The translations under genes and the position numbers were made by a program. Shown here piece by piece: positions 1-12,021 of a stretch of 64,000 bases of DNA. Within the stretch, counting starts at the first letter, position 1, and each line of letters starts with the position of its first letter. This DNA comes from Isoetes taiwanensis (lineage: Eukaryota; Streptophyta; Lycopodiopsida; Isoetales; Isoetaceae), in NCBI GenBank assembly GCA_021234155.1, contig JAJEKV010000561.1:1-64000 (forward strand), read 5' to 3'. The notes under the pieces were generated by a model. It was given only the letters and a program-made list of their open reading frames with translations, made no database searches and had not been told where the DNA came from.

Positions 1-1539
1 CGGGGAAACCGCGAGGAGAAGCCAAGGCTTACATTCTCTACAATTCGCACTTTGTATTCTCTTTTTTTAGTCCCAAGTGCCTCTGGCACATGCGAGCCAC
101 TCTCCTTGAACCATCTTCCTCGAATATTAGCGAAGAGATAGTTCCCGCCGGGTGGAGGCCCCTCGGAGCTAACTACAAGAGGATGCATTTTGACGCATCT
201 CACGGGCCTTAGACCTGGCGATCTATGTACAACATTCAAGAAAACATTCCATGAAAAAAATACACCTAAAAGCGGGCTGATTTCTTTACCCACGATCCAT
301 TGTTTCCTTCTTAGAGAGCATCTCTCAACCAGGAGAGTAAATCATCTCTGAAGCTGAAAAATCTTTGGACAAGGAAGCTTGATAATCGTCGAGCTTATCG
401 CCGGTTCCATTATTTAAAACAGACGGCATGTTCTCAAAGCCGAAATAACATAGGCATCTCTGGAAACTCACCTCTTCCGCGGTAATTCCCCAGGCCAGCG
501 TATCGCGGATCTGCGGCCTCACCTAGAGTCTTTGCTTCTTACGCATTCGGTCTCATCAGTGTATTACGCGCCTGTCACGTGTATCACTCACGATTCTCGG
601 CGTATCCCCAGTTCCATGAAGCGGCGGTCTATAGAGTTCGTGTCGCTGCTCCTCTCCAGCTTCTACCTTAGCTCCGTGCTCATCGATCAAATCCGTTGCA
701 ATAGGGCCAGCGGTCGGAAAAACACACACAAAGCAATTTGTTAGCGGCTTACCGCGTCGTGGCGCCATTAGGAGGAAGTAAACTACGGTCGATGCTGCGC
801 CTCGAACTCAAAGGTAAGCCAATGCAGCGGTGAAGATAAACTATTTCAAAGCTCACTAAGTCCCTTGATGTGATTCAATTTTTTGAAATAGTGTTTGGGC
901 CCGGGCTAAAGCCCGACCGTCTGCTGTACCCTTAGCCGCTTTTTTTCTTAAATGATTGCATGTCCTTAGAATTCAAATTAAAGAACCACGCCCGATCTTT
1001 TTTACATGCAGTCCTAAAACGATCAACCCGCGGAGGGAAACTTAATTTCTGAAGGGTTCGTCGGGGAAAGGATGAGGGCATCGGACATGGCGACTCCGTC
1101 CAAGAAGCGAGCACGGAGGGATGCTGGTTCTAGCGGCGGCAAGAAGAAAAAGCAGGCCCCTCGGGTGAGCTCGAGGTTTTTCTTTGGTGGAGGAATACCT
1201 TAACTGATCCATCCTTTCTTCTTGCGGCATTCACTTGGCGGACTCACTAGTGATCAGCGGCGAACTCAGTTCTTAGTCATCGAGGGGTGGAGGCGAGCTT
1301 CTTGACACACCGGCGATTCTTGGTGGTATGTCGGTATCAACAAGTGGGAAGGAGAAAGATCTGTTTCTCCACCAAAGGGGACAAGAAAGAGCTCAGGAGA
1401 CAAGTACAAAGAAAATTGGTGTTGTGCTCTCCATCTCGGCCTTGATTCAAAGCATTTAACACTACATGTCGAAGAATGCGAGGAAAAGTAAGTTCTATCA
1501 CACCAAAAATTATTAGTTTCAAATTATTCTCACTCTTCC
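1..1539. other. No recognisable gene
   Basis: I see no frame with family resemblance, no LTR edge and no RNA gene here. Short open frames exist on both strands but they overlap one another and show no motif. The stretch is moderately GC-rich and resembles the decayed DNA that follows it. Confidence 0.5.
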
Positions 1540-4500
1540 ATGAGCAAGGCGAAGGGGCATCGAAAAAAGGCGCCTTTTAAATTGTCCGAGAACCTTGGGT
1601 GGAAGGATGCGGAATGGATGAAGGAGCCTAACATCGAGGGCTTGGAATGGAGATTTCAGTGGGGAAAAGCATTTCAATACGGGGGCTTCACTTCTCATTG
1701 CTTGAAGAACTCTGACACTCTGCGATTGGGGAGAAGTTGTGGTTTCTGTGAGAAAAAAAGTAGGACAAGACCAAAGATGGAGAAGATGACACCACCACGG
1801 GAGAATCGGATGATGAATGAGACGAAGATATGATTGACTCAATTAATGGATCGAATGAAGCGATCGGGGATTTCCGCGAGAGGGGCACGAAAAATGGCGG
1901 CTGTGGTCGGTATTATCCGTTGGGAATAGCACACAAAGGCGCTCTTGGACATCGGGCGCTGAAAGGTCTGCGGGAGATGCGTCTTGTTCAACCACGAGGG
2001 GAATTTAATCGGCCACACATCTTTGGAGATTCACGGGCTTTGATAGTGCGACATCTGTTCGCCGGACAATACTGCGGAGTCATACCTTTTAGGTCGACCC
2101 GATTCGATTATTCGGCTGGAAGTCACGAGGAAGACCTGAAGGGAAAAACGTCCGTTGCAGGTAGTGGGCCAGTCGGCGACATTGATGAGAGCGTATAGTA
2201 ATGCAGGAGCGGAAAGAGGAGGTGCCACAAAGGATCAAGGATAGATATACCCAGCGAGAGTCACGAGAGTTCTTCGGCGGAGATGCCGACAGCCGGGCGG
2301 CATTAGCCCTTTGCCGAGCACAATATGGCCCGAGTGCGGCTACGTAAGGTAAAATAACTCTACGATTCTTTCCATTCTTATTTCGCCCGAGTCGAAAGCC
2401 CTACCATCCTAACATTTCCGTTATCCAGCACGGGGTTTTCGACTCGCGAGTGGCTGAAGAACACAAAAATCAAAGGATCGCGAGAGCTTTCTGATTTCAT
2501 GAGTCGAAAAAGACCAGTAAAAAGAAAATTAGACATTCGGGGGACTTTTCGACTCGCGGTCAGAAACCCGACTACTATTTCTTGTTTATTTGGTGTTTTT
2601 GTAGATACTTTCATGCTCGACATTGGTACATTGACTGAATCAGCCCCTTATCTACGACCGGATCATACACTAGGCAGCGATTGGAAAGCATTGGGTTGTC
2701 CTCGTCTAAAGGCTGGGGCTCCCTCGGATAAGTGGAAGACCTTTGAGAAACTATGCGGATATGTTGTGGCGGAGGGCGAAAAGATGATGGGAGATGATGA
2801 AGAAGGAGAACACCAAAAGGAAAGGCGGGGGAGTCTCTCTGGACCAATATGACCTCATTCTTGCTTTGAAGGCGGTCACGGGAGAAATGGGGCCCGGAAT
2901 ATGGGCTCAATGGACAAAAGGCAAGCTGAAGGGCGGCAATGAAGAATTTCCATCGGGCGGACCCCAAGTTGTTCGACAAAGCGGTTCATGAAGAAGAGGA
3001 TACGGGGCCTGGCGGACAAAAGCTTGACATCAGGCGAGAATCTTGGAAACAACTAGGAGTTCTAAAATGCAGGGGCGCAAAGGATTATGCCACAGTCCTA
3101 AAGCGGCGGCGTCGCGTTAGAAAAGGCATCGAGGGTTTACGCAATGTTGCATCTAATGAATACCATGATTTTTTGATTATTACAAAGGAAAAGGCTGCCC
3201 TTGATGAGGGGAAGACATGGAAGGAATTGAACCGTCTATGTCACCCCTACATCAACACCAAGCTGAAGCGTAGCGTCAAAACCCTTCCTTTCCACTGAGC
3301 GTGCTATGGCAATTCTGAAAGAGGAAGCTTGGATTGAGGGTGGTCCCATTTAAGGCCGGCGATAAGCTCCCCCATTTAAGGTAACTTTGGGGACCAAAGG
3401 GATTTGGTGGTGCAGGCGGCACCTGGACGTGGCAACGGCTATTGCCATCAATATGATCGAAGACCCCACCCTTTTATGACAAAGGCTGACATAGAAGCGA
3501 TTGGTACAAGGCGATGTACGGACATGACCGACACGGATACTTCGGTTTTCCTTGTCTTTTGCATCTTTGAGACAATCGGACAATTGTTGTCTCCCAATGG
3601 CCGGTGATATTAACTTCACCAACAAGATCATGTACTCCATATCTCCGAACTTGATCCGCGAGTGTAGACTTGGCGAAGGCACCAAGCTTTGCCAATATAG
3701 TTTTGGTTTTGATTTCAAGATCGGCTATAGACACGGATAAGTGGTGGTCTAGCGAACATCATTATCTCGGCGGGTTTATGATCTCTCAAGGCGAGATGGA
3801 ACCACGGAAGGGGGCAGATTTATGGAGGATGTTCCATCGATGGACAAAGTCGGCAAAGATGGTGCGGCGGGGTCTATACATAGAATTCCTATCAAGGCCA
3901 AAGTTATCAAGTACTTCATAACCAACTTGCTTGGTGAGGAAGATCAAATTGTATCGCAGTGGTATGAATTTTTGTTCTCTCGAGGGGGCTATCTTTGTTT
4001 GGAATGAAACCTATATCCGTGGTTGGAAATAAGGACATGGTTGAAACCATTGGTCATACGGATGCGCTTCATGAGCATTTCAAGGAGAGGAAGACAAATG
4101 GAAAGCGATAAAGGCGGCAAGGATGGGGAGACAAAGCTGGCGTGAGCGAGAATGTCGAAGGTTTAGACAGAATCTGCGAACACATTCTTGAGAATGCGAG
4201 ATTGAGGTGAGTTTACTTTGCTCTATCGGTGTTTCGACTTCGTCGAGAAAACTCGTTCCTTTCAATACCTTTTCTTTTCATTTCACTTCGGGTCAGAATG
4301 TCGTTCCTTCGTGAGGATGTCATCATTTCGGGGAGTTCCATGTCAGCGACTCCGGATCATTGTCAATAGATACGCCCGGTTCCGTCGCGAGGGAGAATGC
4401 ACTCCCAAAGACAATCGAGGCAAGACCTTGCGCTCCCGGACGGAGAAAAGGACTGAAAAGATAATGATCCCGCTTTATATGGATCCCGATGAACCGAAAT

Positions 4501-4861
4501 ATGGTGAGAACCAAACTCAAAGCGGGATCGGTGGTCCCGTAAACTTGTAATATTTGGCGTCAATGGAGTATTAGGCTGCGGTATACCACGATAAAGGCGT
4601 CGAGATTAACACCTCGCGAGATCCAGAGCCAAAGCGGAGCATAAAATAGTGTATCAGAGGCCTAGAGCTAAGGAAATTGTTGAATGGTGCACGGAATGGG
4701 GATTGAAGTGGGCATATGGTCTTGTATGGCAAAAGAAAAATATTGTCAATGTTCTTGGTGTTCACCGGCCTTCGGGTTTTAAGTTCAAGTTCGTTTTGGG
4801 GAAGCGAAAGATCGAGCATGTGTCGGACCTCGATCCGACCACCACAAAGGGAAGCCTATAA
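1540..4861 (+). pseudogene. Unrecognised, heavily broken coding-like remnant
   Basis: A run of plus-strand frames (1540-1833, 1830-2198, 2499-2852, 2939-3298, 3822-4007, 4218-4550, 4649-4861) has protein-like composition: charged, Lys/Glu-rich stretches and WK/WREL-type segments. The frames succeed each other with shifts, as an old gene or transposon would after many small indels. I recognise no family or catalytic motif. The segment near 4649-4800 (VEWCTEWGLKWAYGLVWQ) is the most protein-like. It may be an old mobile-element gene, but the coding claim itself is only inferred from frame succession. Confidence 0.25.
2381..2560. repeat. Alternating inverted CGACTCG motifs
   Basis: The motif TTTCGACTCG and its reverse complement occur four times at roughly 50-60 base spacing and alternating orientation: CGAGTCGAAA near 2388, TTTTCGACTCGCGAGT at 2436-2451, GAGTCGAAAA at 2501-2510 and CTTTTCGACTCGCG near 2545-2558. 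The same core builds the palindromes at 5281-5560. Confidence 0.6.
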
Positions 4862-5280
4862 TGGTGAAAAGGCTGGGCGGGGGGTTTATGAACAATTCGG
4901 GACTATGGAAAACACAACATCGCGATCATAGGCGACTCACCTACAAAGTGCTATCATAGCATAAAATACAATCATTGCTAAGCCATATCGACTGAAGAGT
5001 ATGAAGGCGGATAGGTAGTTTGTCCTTGGTTTGTCTGTCTTGGCGGAATCCCTCTTTGCCATTCTTGTTGCGATGTGATTAGGAACTATCCAGGAACCTC
5101 CGCGGAACCCGATCGAGAGAGCAAAGCGATCGTCATAAAGCTATGGGCGACAAATATTTTTGGTGAACAGAAGAGTGACCTGCTTCCGGATAGTCAAATT
5201 GTGTGAATATTGTAAACAAGCGTGAACACATGTATTGAACATTTTGTAATATGAATATACTTGTATATTGAGTTTTATTT

Positions 5281-5560
5281 GCCTTTCTCGACTCGCGAGT
5301 CGAGAAAGGCATGCTATCTGTTGATGAGACCATTTTATGTTTGATTGTGTGGCCGGATGCGATACAATCTATTATGATAATGCGTACATTGCGTTTCACG
5401 GGTCTTTCTCGACTCGCCAAGTCGAGAAGGCCTTCAATTGTATCTCGTTAGCCGAAACCATTTGTATGCTTTGCTTGTGTGTGATTGGATGCAACCATAT
5501 TCGAGAATGGTTGTACTTTCACTTTTATGGGCCTTTCTCGGCTCGCTGAGTAGAAAGATA
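5281..5560. repeat. Three ~124-bp tandem units, each centred on a palindrome
   Basis: Positions 5281-5310 form a perfect 30-bp palindrome whose centre is CGACTCGCGAGTCG. Degenerate versions recur at about 5402-5431 and 5529-5558, giving periods of about 122 and 127 bases. The intervening bases are also related (a TGTGTGGCCGGATGC / TGTGTGATTGGATGC segment follows each palindrome). This is a short tandem array of palindrome-bearing units, not coding sequence. Confidence 0.75.
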
Positions 5561-5639
5561 CTCCCCTACGTCATTGGATGCGGTTGTATGGAATGAATGT
5601 TCTCCATTGTAATTTGATTTCAACATTCTTTTTCTTCGT

Positions 5640-6399
5640 TTTGACTAATGGCAGTAATTGTTAATCATACTCTCCTTGCTCCGAATTGGTTCGAGCCTGA
5701 ATCCAGAGCCGCAGCCGCAGATCCGCCGGGCATCATCGAGAGGCGGCTCGAGCGGACGCAGTCCGCTCAAGGTGGAAGAAATACCGTTGCAGCGCAGATC
5801 CGGTCGCGCTACACTCTTGCCCGGCCTTTGGGATAAGGTTGCTCACGAATTCAGCGCCATGCACCACGGGGGATAAAAAGAAGCAGGCAAAGAACAAAGG
5901 CAGTCGAGAAAGCTCAAAAGCATCTTGCAAGCATTGCATAACATCCACGGAGGTTGGGAAGAGCATATTGATGAGGGCGGGAGGAGGAGTGGAGAGTGGG
6001 TGGATGGAGTGGCCGGTGGCTCGAGGAGGCACCTCCCGTGAGGCATTCCACACTCTTGAGGTTGCCCCAAGGCTTACGATCGGCGTGAAGCTGGCAAGTT
6101 AGTTAATCCCCTAAGGTGGACCACCTACCCAAGATGATGTAGCTGTAGTGACAACAAGACCACCATGGTCTCTGCGTAGATGTAAAATACATTGTACCTA
6201 TTCAATTTATTAATAAAATTCTTTTCAACTAGATCTTTGGTTTCAATCTTTAATGAATTTCCTTTGTTTTGAGTTGCATTGTTCTTGTTCTAGGACAAGC
6301 TAACCGAGGGAAAAGCTGGAGCAAAGCTTGGATCTGAGAGTTTTAGACAAAATTCGAATTAAGGATAGTTTTGAGATTAGGGGGTGCTCCTTTTTATGT
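5640..6399. other. Spacer before the gypsy element
   Basis: Open frames exist on both strands over 5648-6102 but they contradict each other and show no motif. An AT-rich TTTATTAATAAAATTC stretch near 6206 could be a polyadenylation region. No LTR matching the candidate 5' LTR of the neighbouring gypsy element was found here, so its 3' LTR seems missing or too diverged to see. Confidence 0.4.
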
Positions 6400-6582
6400 A
6401 AATTAACAGGATTCCGAGAAAAAATGGGAATGGAATGAGTCCCACTTTAATTAAATACGACTTCATAGAGATTTCACTCCATCTCTCCTGCAGCTGATGA
6501 GAGAGGTTGCGAGAATCTGGAGTCTTTACCTCGACTCGGCTTTAAACCCTTGCAACAAAGTCTCACAAACTTTTACATATTC

Positions 6583-6771
6583 CTACACATCCTCTTTCAA
6601 GCTAGGCCAATAAAACATTCTCTTGAGCGATTCATATGTTTTCCACTCACCCCCATGCCCAGCATAAGGTGCATCATGAAATTTGCTCAATAATTGCTTT
6701 CTCAAAGTGTCCACCCGGAGGAACATAAATCGTCCCTTATGATGCGAGTTCATTACGGATATCTCAAGCAT
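6583..6771 (-). pseudogene. Gypsy integrase HHCC zinc-binding fragment
   Basis: The minus frame contains HDAPYAGHGGEWKTYESLKR followed by MFYWPSLKEDV, the typical integrase H2C2 region (H...H-G...K-T...FYWP.L..DV). The following cysteine pair and start of the catalytic core can be followed in shifted frames to about 6400 (KPSRGKD, RFSQPL). The D,D-35-E core is not intact. Confidence 0.85.
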
Positions 6772-7599
6772 CGGTAGCGTGGATAGATGCTATATACTCA
6801 AAATATAAGCATCAAGTCATATGCTTATGAATCTGTGACACCAAAAGCAATTTCATTGAACCATCATTTTACTTCAGAACCCTAGAAAGAGCATAAACCA
6901 GCGAGTTCTTTTAGGGAAGATGTTCAACATGAAAATGAAATTGAGAAAGAAAGTCCAACCATCTTGCTTGCCGTGGACTTACCTCGGCCTAGCTCTGTAG
7001 GAATTTCAAGGGTTTATGATTAGTAAAGACCACAAACTCACACTTATTCTTGAGATAATGTTTCGGACTTTTGGGCGCATGAACCATGGCGGTAACTCAC
7101 GCTCATAGGTGGAATAGTTCTTCTCGGCTGACATTGAGTTAGCGACTTTCATATGCCACCACCCTACCATTGCATGAGCCACGAGCTCAATGGCATAACC
7201 ACATGCATCCTTGTAAACCTCATAAGGTTTACTCGTAATATGGAATCAATAGAATGGTGAGGTCAACAACCTCTTCGGCATATCCATTGCCCTCACTGCT
7301 GCTTCACCGTCCATTGCCAGCTTTGGACATTAGTCTTCAACAACATCGTTAAAGCGGTACGAGCAATCTTGGCAAACTTCGGACAAATCTGCGATAATAA
7401 GCGGCCAATCCCAGAAACTATGCAACTCCGATACATTCTTTTGCGCAGGCCAAGACTAAATTACCTCGTCTTCTTGGGATCTCTGACTACACCTTCCTTT
7501 GAGACACAATGTGGCCCAAATATTCCACTGTGCTTTCAAAATTCACACTTTGACATCTTTGCATACAACTTATGTTGTGCGGCGGTTAGCCGCTGGCAC

Positions 7600-8026
7600 A
7601 AATGATTCAAATTCTCATCAAGGTTTTGCTATACGCCGGGATATCATCTAAAAATACTTCAACAAAAGTATCAAGACATCATCAAAAAACCTCATTCATC
7701 ATTACGGAAGAAGTCGCTGAGGGCATTCGTTAGTCAAAAGGCATCACCAAAAATTCAAAGTAACCAAAGGTGGTCACGAAGGCGATCTTATGTACATCAG
7801 AGCTCCTTCACCCTTATTTGGTGATAACCAACTGCGCCAAAATCCAACTTAGAAAAATATTTAGCTCTGTTAATCTATCCATAATCTCATCAATCCTAGG
7901 TAAAGGATACGTTCTTGATCGATCTTATTCAAGCCGCGATAATCAATGCATATCGCATTGATCCATCCTTTTCTTGACTAGAATGGCGGGGAGCACCATA
8001 AGGGGATTTGCAAGGTCTCACAAACC
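7600..8026 (-). pseudogene. Gypsy reverse transcriptase core, broken
   Basis: On the minus strand 8026-7960 reads FVRPCKSPYGAP and then a LVKK-DGSMR-IDYR-type segment spread over frames, the usual opening of gypsy RT. YPLPRIDEIMDRL-like sequence follows near 7910-7870. The catalytic box appears near 7660-7630 as VFLDDIPAYS, a variant of the usual YVDDILVYS. Single-base deletions break the frame repeatedly. The N-terminal part lies beyond the nested insertion at 9647 onward. Confidence 0.8.
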
Positions 8027-8031
8027 CTTTG
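8027..8031. repeat. Target-site duplication, left copy (CTTTG)
   Basis: CTTTG directly precedes the TGTGAC terminus of the nested LTR; the partner is at 9642-9646. Confidence 0.8.
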
Positions 8032-9641
8032 TGTGACATTCAGAGGAATATCGCCATAAATACATATATTCTGGACCCGTCACTATACAAACCCTAAGTT
8101 CATAGTCTTGTATACCATGGATGAGTGGCACTAGGGGGCATGACTAAGTTATTCACGTAACTTAGCCAACCATGGTTAAGACCATTTTTCCGTGGCCTTA
8201 ACCTATTGAGCACCCGCCACGGGACTCCTTTCGATTGGTGCCACGTGGCATCTAGGTGGACCTAACTTATATTGGTGGGAACCCAAACCTAGGCCTCTTT
8301 CCGGCACCCGGAGACTCATCTACTGGTTCGAAACCTCGTTTGAACATGTCGTTTAATGGCATAGATTAGTGCGGCAGCAGGTGGAGTAGGCCCGTTCTTG
8401 GAGCAAGAGCGACATTGTGTGAGTCGAAGACCATGGAACACCGGATCTTGAGGGAGGCGTCGGGGCGGTATGTGGGTAGTAGTTATGATAGTTCATGCGG
8501 AATTAGCATTCCGGATGTGCTAGTATTTTTGTATCTAGGGTAGAGCCATCCTAGAACCATATTCATCATCTTGAACCCTAATCAATGAACCCTAACCTTT
8601 AGTTAGATTTGTATGATTAGGTTAAGATGTTCTTCTTATGACCATTCTCATGATATGATGATTATGTGATGATGGTTGATCATGTTTACTCCTCTTGTAT
8701 TGGGAGGCGGGGTAGAGACCTGGGGCCATATTTGGTATGCTCCTAGAGTAGATCCCTTAGTTCCTATTAGTTGCGGCTTTGTGCATAGGAGCCCACGGGC
8801 TATTGGGGCTATGATGCGATTCGGCACCACACAGCAGGGCTAGAAGCAATGTGGAGGGAGGATCCTGGTGAGTGGGGGGCTTGGGGGATCCCATGGTGGG
8901 CTAGGCTCATGGTGGTCGCCGTGGGGGCCCGGCATGGGTAGGCACCTCTTGGGGCAATGGTGCGCCATGCCTCTCGAGAGCTGCAAGTGTCGGCTTGGCT
9001 CTCGTTTTGGGGGTTAAAGTAAGTGCAGAATCGTGTGGCCGATGCGATTCTCTGCCAGCCCGGAACTTCTAGACCCAGGGGAGGGAGATGCAACCCTCAC
9101 GCCTCGTCCGGACCAGGGGAGATGCAACTGGGTAGTCCCCATGGGTGATGCCATGGGATTGCGTATCGGAAGGCTAGAGTCTGTCGAGCCTGATTTAGCC
9201 CATCGCAAAATATGCCGGGGAGGCGGATGGAGTGGTCAACCCTAGCCATTGTCTTATGCCAGCCCTCGCCATTGCCATGACTCGGTCTGCTCTATGTTGA
9301 GGCCTAGCCGATCAGTCACCCTCCCTACGAGTTTGAGCCGGGGTAGGAGCTCTCATGTTTTACGGTTTATGATTATCATCTTTGCCTTGATATATGTGTG
9401 ATGGACTACCCATCGAGGTAGTACTTATATGTTTTGGATGCTAGTTCTGACTTGTTTATCGCTTCCGCTGTTATAGGAGCCCATAGGGGAAGGGCGCGCA
9501 TGACACCCTCGTGTCCCCTCCCCGCACTAGAGTTACCTTGGAGTGCGGGGTAGATGAGGGGCCTGTTCGGTTGTTGAGTCGGACGGGGGATTTCCTGCCG
9601 AGTGTACGACCGGGCGCCGTATATTAGCAGGGAGCGTCACA
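8032..9641. mobile_element. Nested solo LTR (1,610 bp) with 5-bp target duplication
   Basis: The insert starts TGTGACATTC and ends GAGCGTCACA, so it has TG...CA termini with TGTGAC/GTCACA inverted ends. It is flanked by CTTTG at 8027-8031 and again at 9642-9646. Removing it restores continuity of the gypsy RT reading (HELLAK on one side, GFVRP on the other). It has no recognisable internal gene; short open frames at 8648-9245 overlap and lack motifs. A large LTR left after LTR-LTR recombination is the simplest reading. A non-autonomous TRIM/LARD-like element is possible, but I found no internal LTR pair. Confidence 0.8.
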
Positions 9642-9646
9642 CTTTG
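9642..9646. repeat. Target-site duplication, right copy (CTTTG)
   Basis: CTTTG directly follows the GTCACA terminus of the nested LTR; the partner is at 8027-8031. Confidence 0.8.
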
Positions 9647-9914
9647 GCTAACAGCTCATGAACCTGCTTCTTTACCTCCTCTTGTTCAATATGGACAATC
9701 TATAAGGGCTACGAAAGACAGGTTTGGATCCAGGCTCTAAATCAATCTCATGTTCAATCTCTCTACTAGGTGGAAGGCCTTCATGTAGTTCCTCAGGGAA
9801 CACGTCCTGAAATTCAGATAACAGATCCTGCGATTCTCTCTGGCCTTTTGAGTCCTCTATGACCTCACCATCAGCACTCTTGACAGCACTCAAAAGCAGG
9901 ATAACATTCATCAA
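9647..9914 (-). pseudogene. Gypsy protease-RT linker and RT N-terminus
   Basis: The minus frame contains LLSEFQDVFPEELHEGLPPS and REIEHEIDLEPGSKPVFRSP, the very conserved segment between protease and RT of plant gypsy polyproteins. It goes out of frame at NKRR. In the next frame EEVKKQVHELLAK follows and stops at the nested LTR boundary. Confidence 0.9.
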
Positions 9915-10332
9915 TAAATAGAGGAAAACATTGATTGGAAGATTTATGTACCAGTTTCTTGACCTGAAGCGACGACACGATCTTGGAAGCTCCCATCAAA
10001 GGACTCCCCTGCATATAGATCTCCCCTCCATCGTGCTTCATCGTCACCTGGTGAGTGTTCCAATCTATAGCAGTAGGCTTAACCCGCTGCAACCATGTTA
10101 TCCCCAGCACCACATCATACCGGCCAACATCCAAGAGGTCAAAATCAAACTTTTCCTGGTATCCTTGAATACACAAGGATACTCCAACAGCTTTACGATC
10201 CTCCACCTGAGAATCATCCACAAAAGAACCATCTACCTTGTACTTATTAGTCTTTAACACAAGGTAGGTGCAGTTCTTCCACCAATTAGAAGAGATAAAC
10301 ATGTCAGAAGAGCCACAATCCAATAACACCAC
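9871..10332 (-). pseudogene. Gypsy aspartic protease (retropepsin) fragment
   Basis: This 153-codon minus frame carries the active-site region as LLDCGSSDMFIS, where most relatives have D-S-G-A/S, and the second conserved box DVVLGITWLQ. Here the Ser of DSG is Cys. Sequence after about residue 130 is out of the family frame and the true frame continues in the linker fragment at 9914. Confidence 0.85.
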
Positions 10333-10350
10333 AATGTTTCAACCCGTGAT

Positions 10351-10638
10351 TCAACCCAAGAATCTAATCACACGTCCAGCAAAGATGTCCCTGATGTCCT
10401 TGCTTGCGGGCTTGTCAAGCGCGCACAGCTCTTCCATGGCAATGGCTGAAATCGTCTTAGATTCCAATACTTCTTCAGCTTTTTCAGTCACGTTTGCTTT
10501 CTTGTTATCAGCTTTCTTGTTCTGTGGCTGAGAGCATTTGCGACTAATATGCCTAGGCTCCCCACACCTATAGCAGAAAATCCCCTTCCTGGGACCACCC
10601 GACTTAGAGTCCGCCTTACGCTCTTGGACTCTCCACAC
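10351..10638 (-). pseudogene. Gypsy Gag C-terminus with CCHC zinc knuckle
   Basis: CYRCGEPRHISRKC matches C-x2-C-x4-H-x4-C, the nucleic-acid-binding knuckle of retrotransposon Gag. Lys-rich sequence follows it and leads toward the protease. Gag packages element RNA in the cytoplasmic particle. The frame overlaps the upstream Gag frame in a different phase, so a shift lies near 10560-10640. Confidence 0.85.
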
Positions 10639-11286
10639 TTGGAACTTAGGCTTGCTTTCGGACTTTTCTCCTCGAAAAACCTATTTTTCTTCTTTGAGAA
10701 CTTCCGGGACATCTTCTTAAAGGACTCATCCTCTTCCCCAAGCTGACGAGCCAACATCGTTGCCCTCTCAAAATCCTCGGGCTTCAACCCGATTATCTGC
10801 TTCTTGAGAGCAACACTGGATAGACCATCTAGAAAGAAATCAACCTGTCGAGCCTCGGACAAGTCTCCAACCACGTGGATATAACCTCATTACCTTATTG
10901 ATATAAGCTTTGAGAGAACTGTTTGTTTTCTGATGCCATGACTTCTCAAAGCATCGGGAGCATCATGTTGAGGTGCATACTCCCCAATAAAGTATCTCTC
11001 TGAAATCGGACCCGGTATTCACCTCCTTCTTCATGGTAGGACCATTCCACCAACTATAGGCATCCGATTTCCCCCGCATCTGCGCCAATAAACAACAGCG
11101 CCTTGTCACCTTTATTGGTAGCCTCAAAAAGGTCTCAAGTTTGTCAATCCAAGCCATCGCCTCCTCAGCAGTGCCTTTCCCATCCCAATCCGAGATTTTC
11201 GTGCGCTCGAGACTGCGGATGTCCTCCTTGCTCAATTCGGAACTCTTGATGGCTTGCTCTCTGGCCCGGACACTAGTATGTCCCAT
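10488..11286 (-). pseudogene. Gypsy Gag capsid region, two broken frames
   Basis: Frames 11286-10963 and 10874-10488 carry a capsid-type sequence: EEAMAWIDKLETFLRL and SDAYSWWNG in the first, and VDFFLDGLSSVALKKQI with FERATMLARQL in the second. These match the Retrotrans_gag layout of plant gypsy elements. The two pieces are separated by shifts around 10875-10962. The first frame begins MGHTSVRAREQ, but the natural start cannot be chosen. Confidence 0.75.
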
Positions 11287-11649
11287 ACATCGGGTCCACC
11301 ATCACAACTGCGGAGACTTCCCTTCTCCTCCTTGAGACTTCCCTAGGCCATCCGTGCGGCAAGGGTCTCAATCTGGTTCTCATAGCGATGCAGGTGTCTA
11401 ATATAGCCTTGAGGCTCTGCTTTTGCACTCGGCAAGTCCTCGCCCCGCCCGTCTACATGGTCTCCGGGTTCTTACGGGTTTCTGTCATGGCGCAGACGGC
11501 TAGCCCTCATACATCAGGTTCCTCCTCCATAGGAGTCGCCCGATCCCACTACGAGTGTGTGCGCCTGCACTAGTCTCGTCGTGCTCCATCTCGGCTACTC
11601 AAGGTCCAAGCCGCCTTTCGGGCTCGATACCCGCTTTCACGAACCAAAA

Positions 11650-12021
11650 TTTTAGTACCAAAATTTTTTTATTTGTATTCACATCAAACCATCAAAGTAC
11701 ATAGAACAAGTATTGCCTCCACGAGGGCTATATACATGAAAGCCACCTATCTGAGGATAACAAGGCGACAATACGAGATAACTAAATACACGCGTCGGCT
11801 TTGCGGCTATCAAGCGGCATGCACAGCGTGTTAGTAGCATGCATAGAAGTTATCGTAATGTCAAGATGAAACAATGGCTGAGCAATTTGCCGGTACACAC
11901 ATATGGAATACACCACCGCACCATAGCATCGCCAAGCACACACACCCGCCATATCTAGGCGATGCGTCGTCTAGAACCCCCGTATTTGGTGGATCAATGT
12001 CGGGGGGGCTGCGGCGTCACA
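11650..12021 (-). mobile_element. Candidate 5' LTR of the gypsy element
   Basis: The minus strand from 12021 begins TGTGACGCCGCAGCCCCCC, a start typical of gypsy LTRs, and Gag begins some 300-400 bases downstream of the region. The LTR inner edge is unclear. ACGAACCAAAATTTTAGTACC at about 11640-11660 may be a decayed primer site. There is no second copy in the window to prove it. Confidence 0.35.

Larger units (their letters stand above)
6400..12021 (-). mobile_element. Decayed Ty3/gypsy retrotransposon, nested insertion inside
   Basis: Read on the minus strand the order is Gag (11286-10488), CCHC zinc knuckle, aspartic protease (10332-9871), RT start (9914-9650), RT catalytic region (8020-7600), RNase H, then integrase zinc finger (6771-6583). 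This order, with integrase last, is the Ty3/gypsy arrangement. The element is broken by many stops and shifts and by a 1,610-bp insertion at 8032-9641. The candidate 5' end is at 12021, where the minus strand begins TGTGACGCCGCAGCC. No 3' LTR was found, so the low end near 6400 is only where similarity fades. Confidence 0.85.

Noticed and set aside
5648-6102. Gene at 5648-6102
   Set aside because: Competing frames on both strands, no motif, no clear codon signal.
8648-9245. Open frames inside the nested LTR as genes
   Set aside because: They overlap on opposite strands, lack motifs and lie within an LTR defined by its ends and target duplication.
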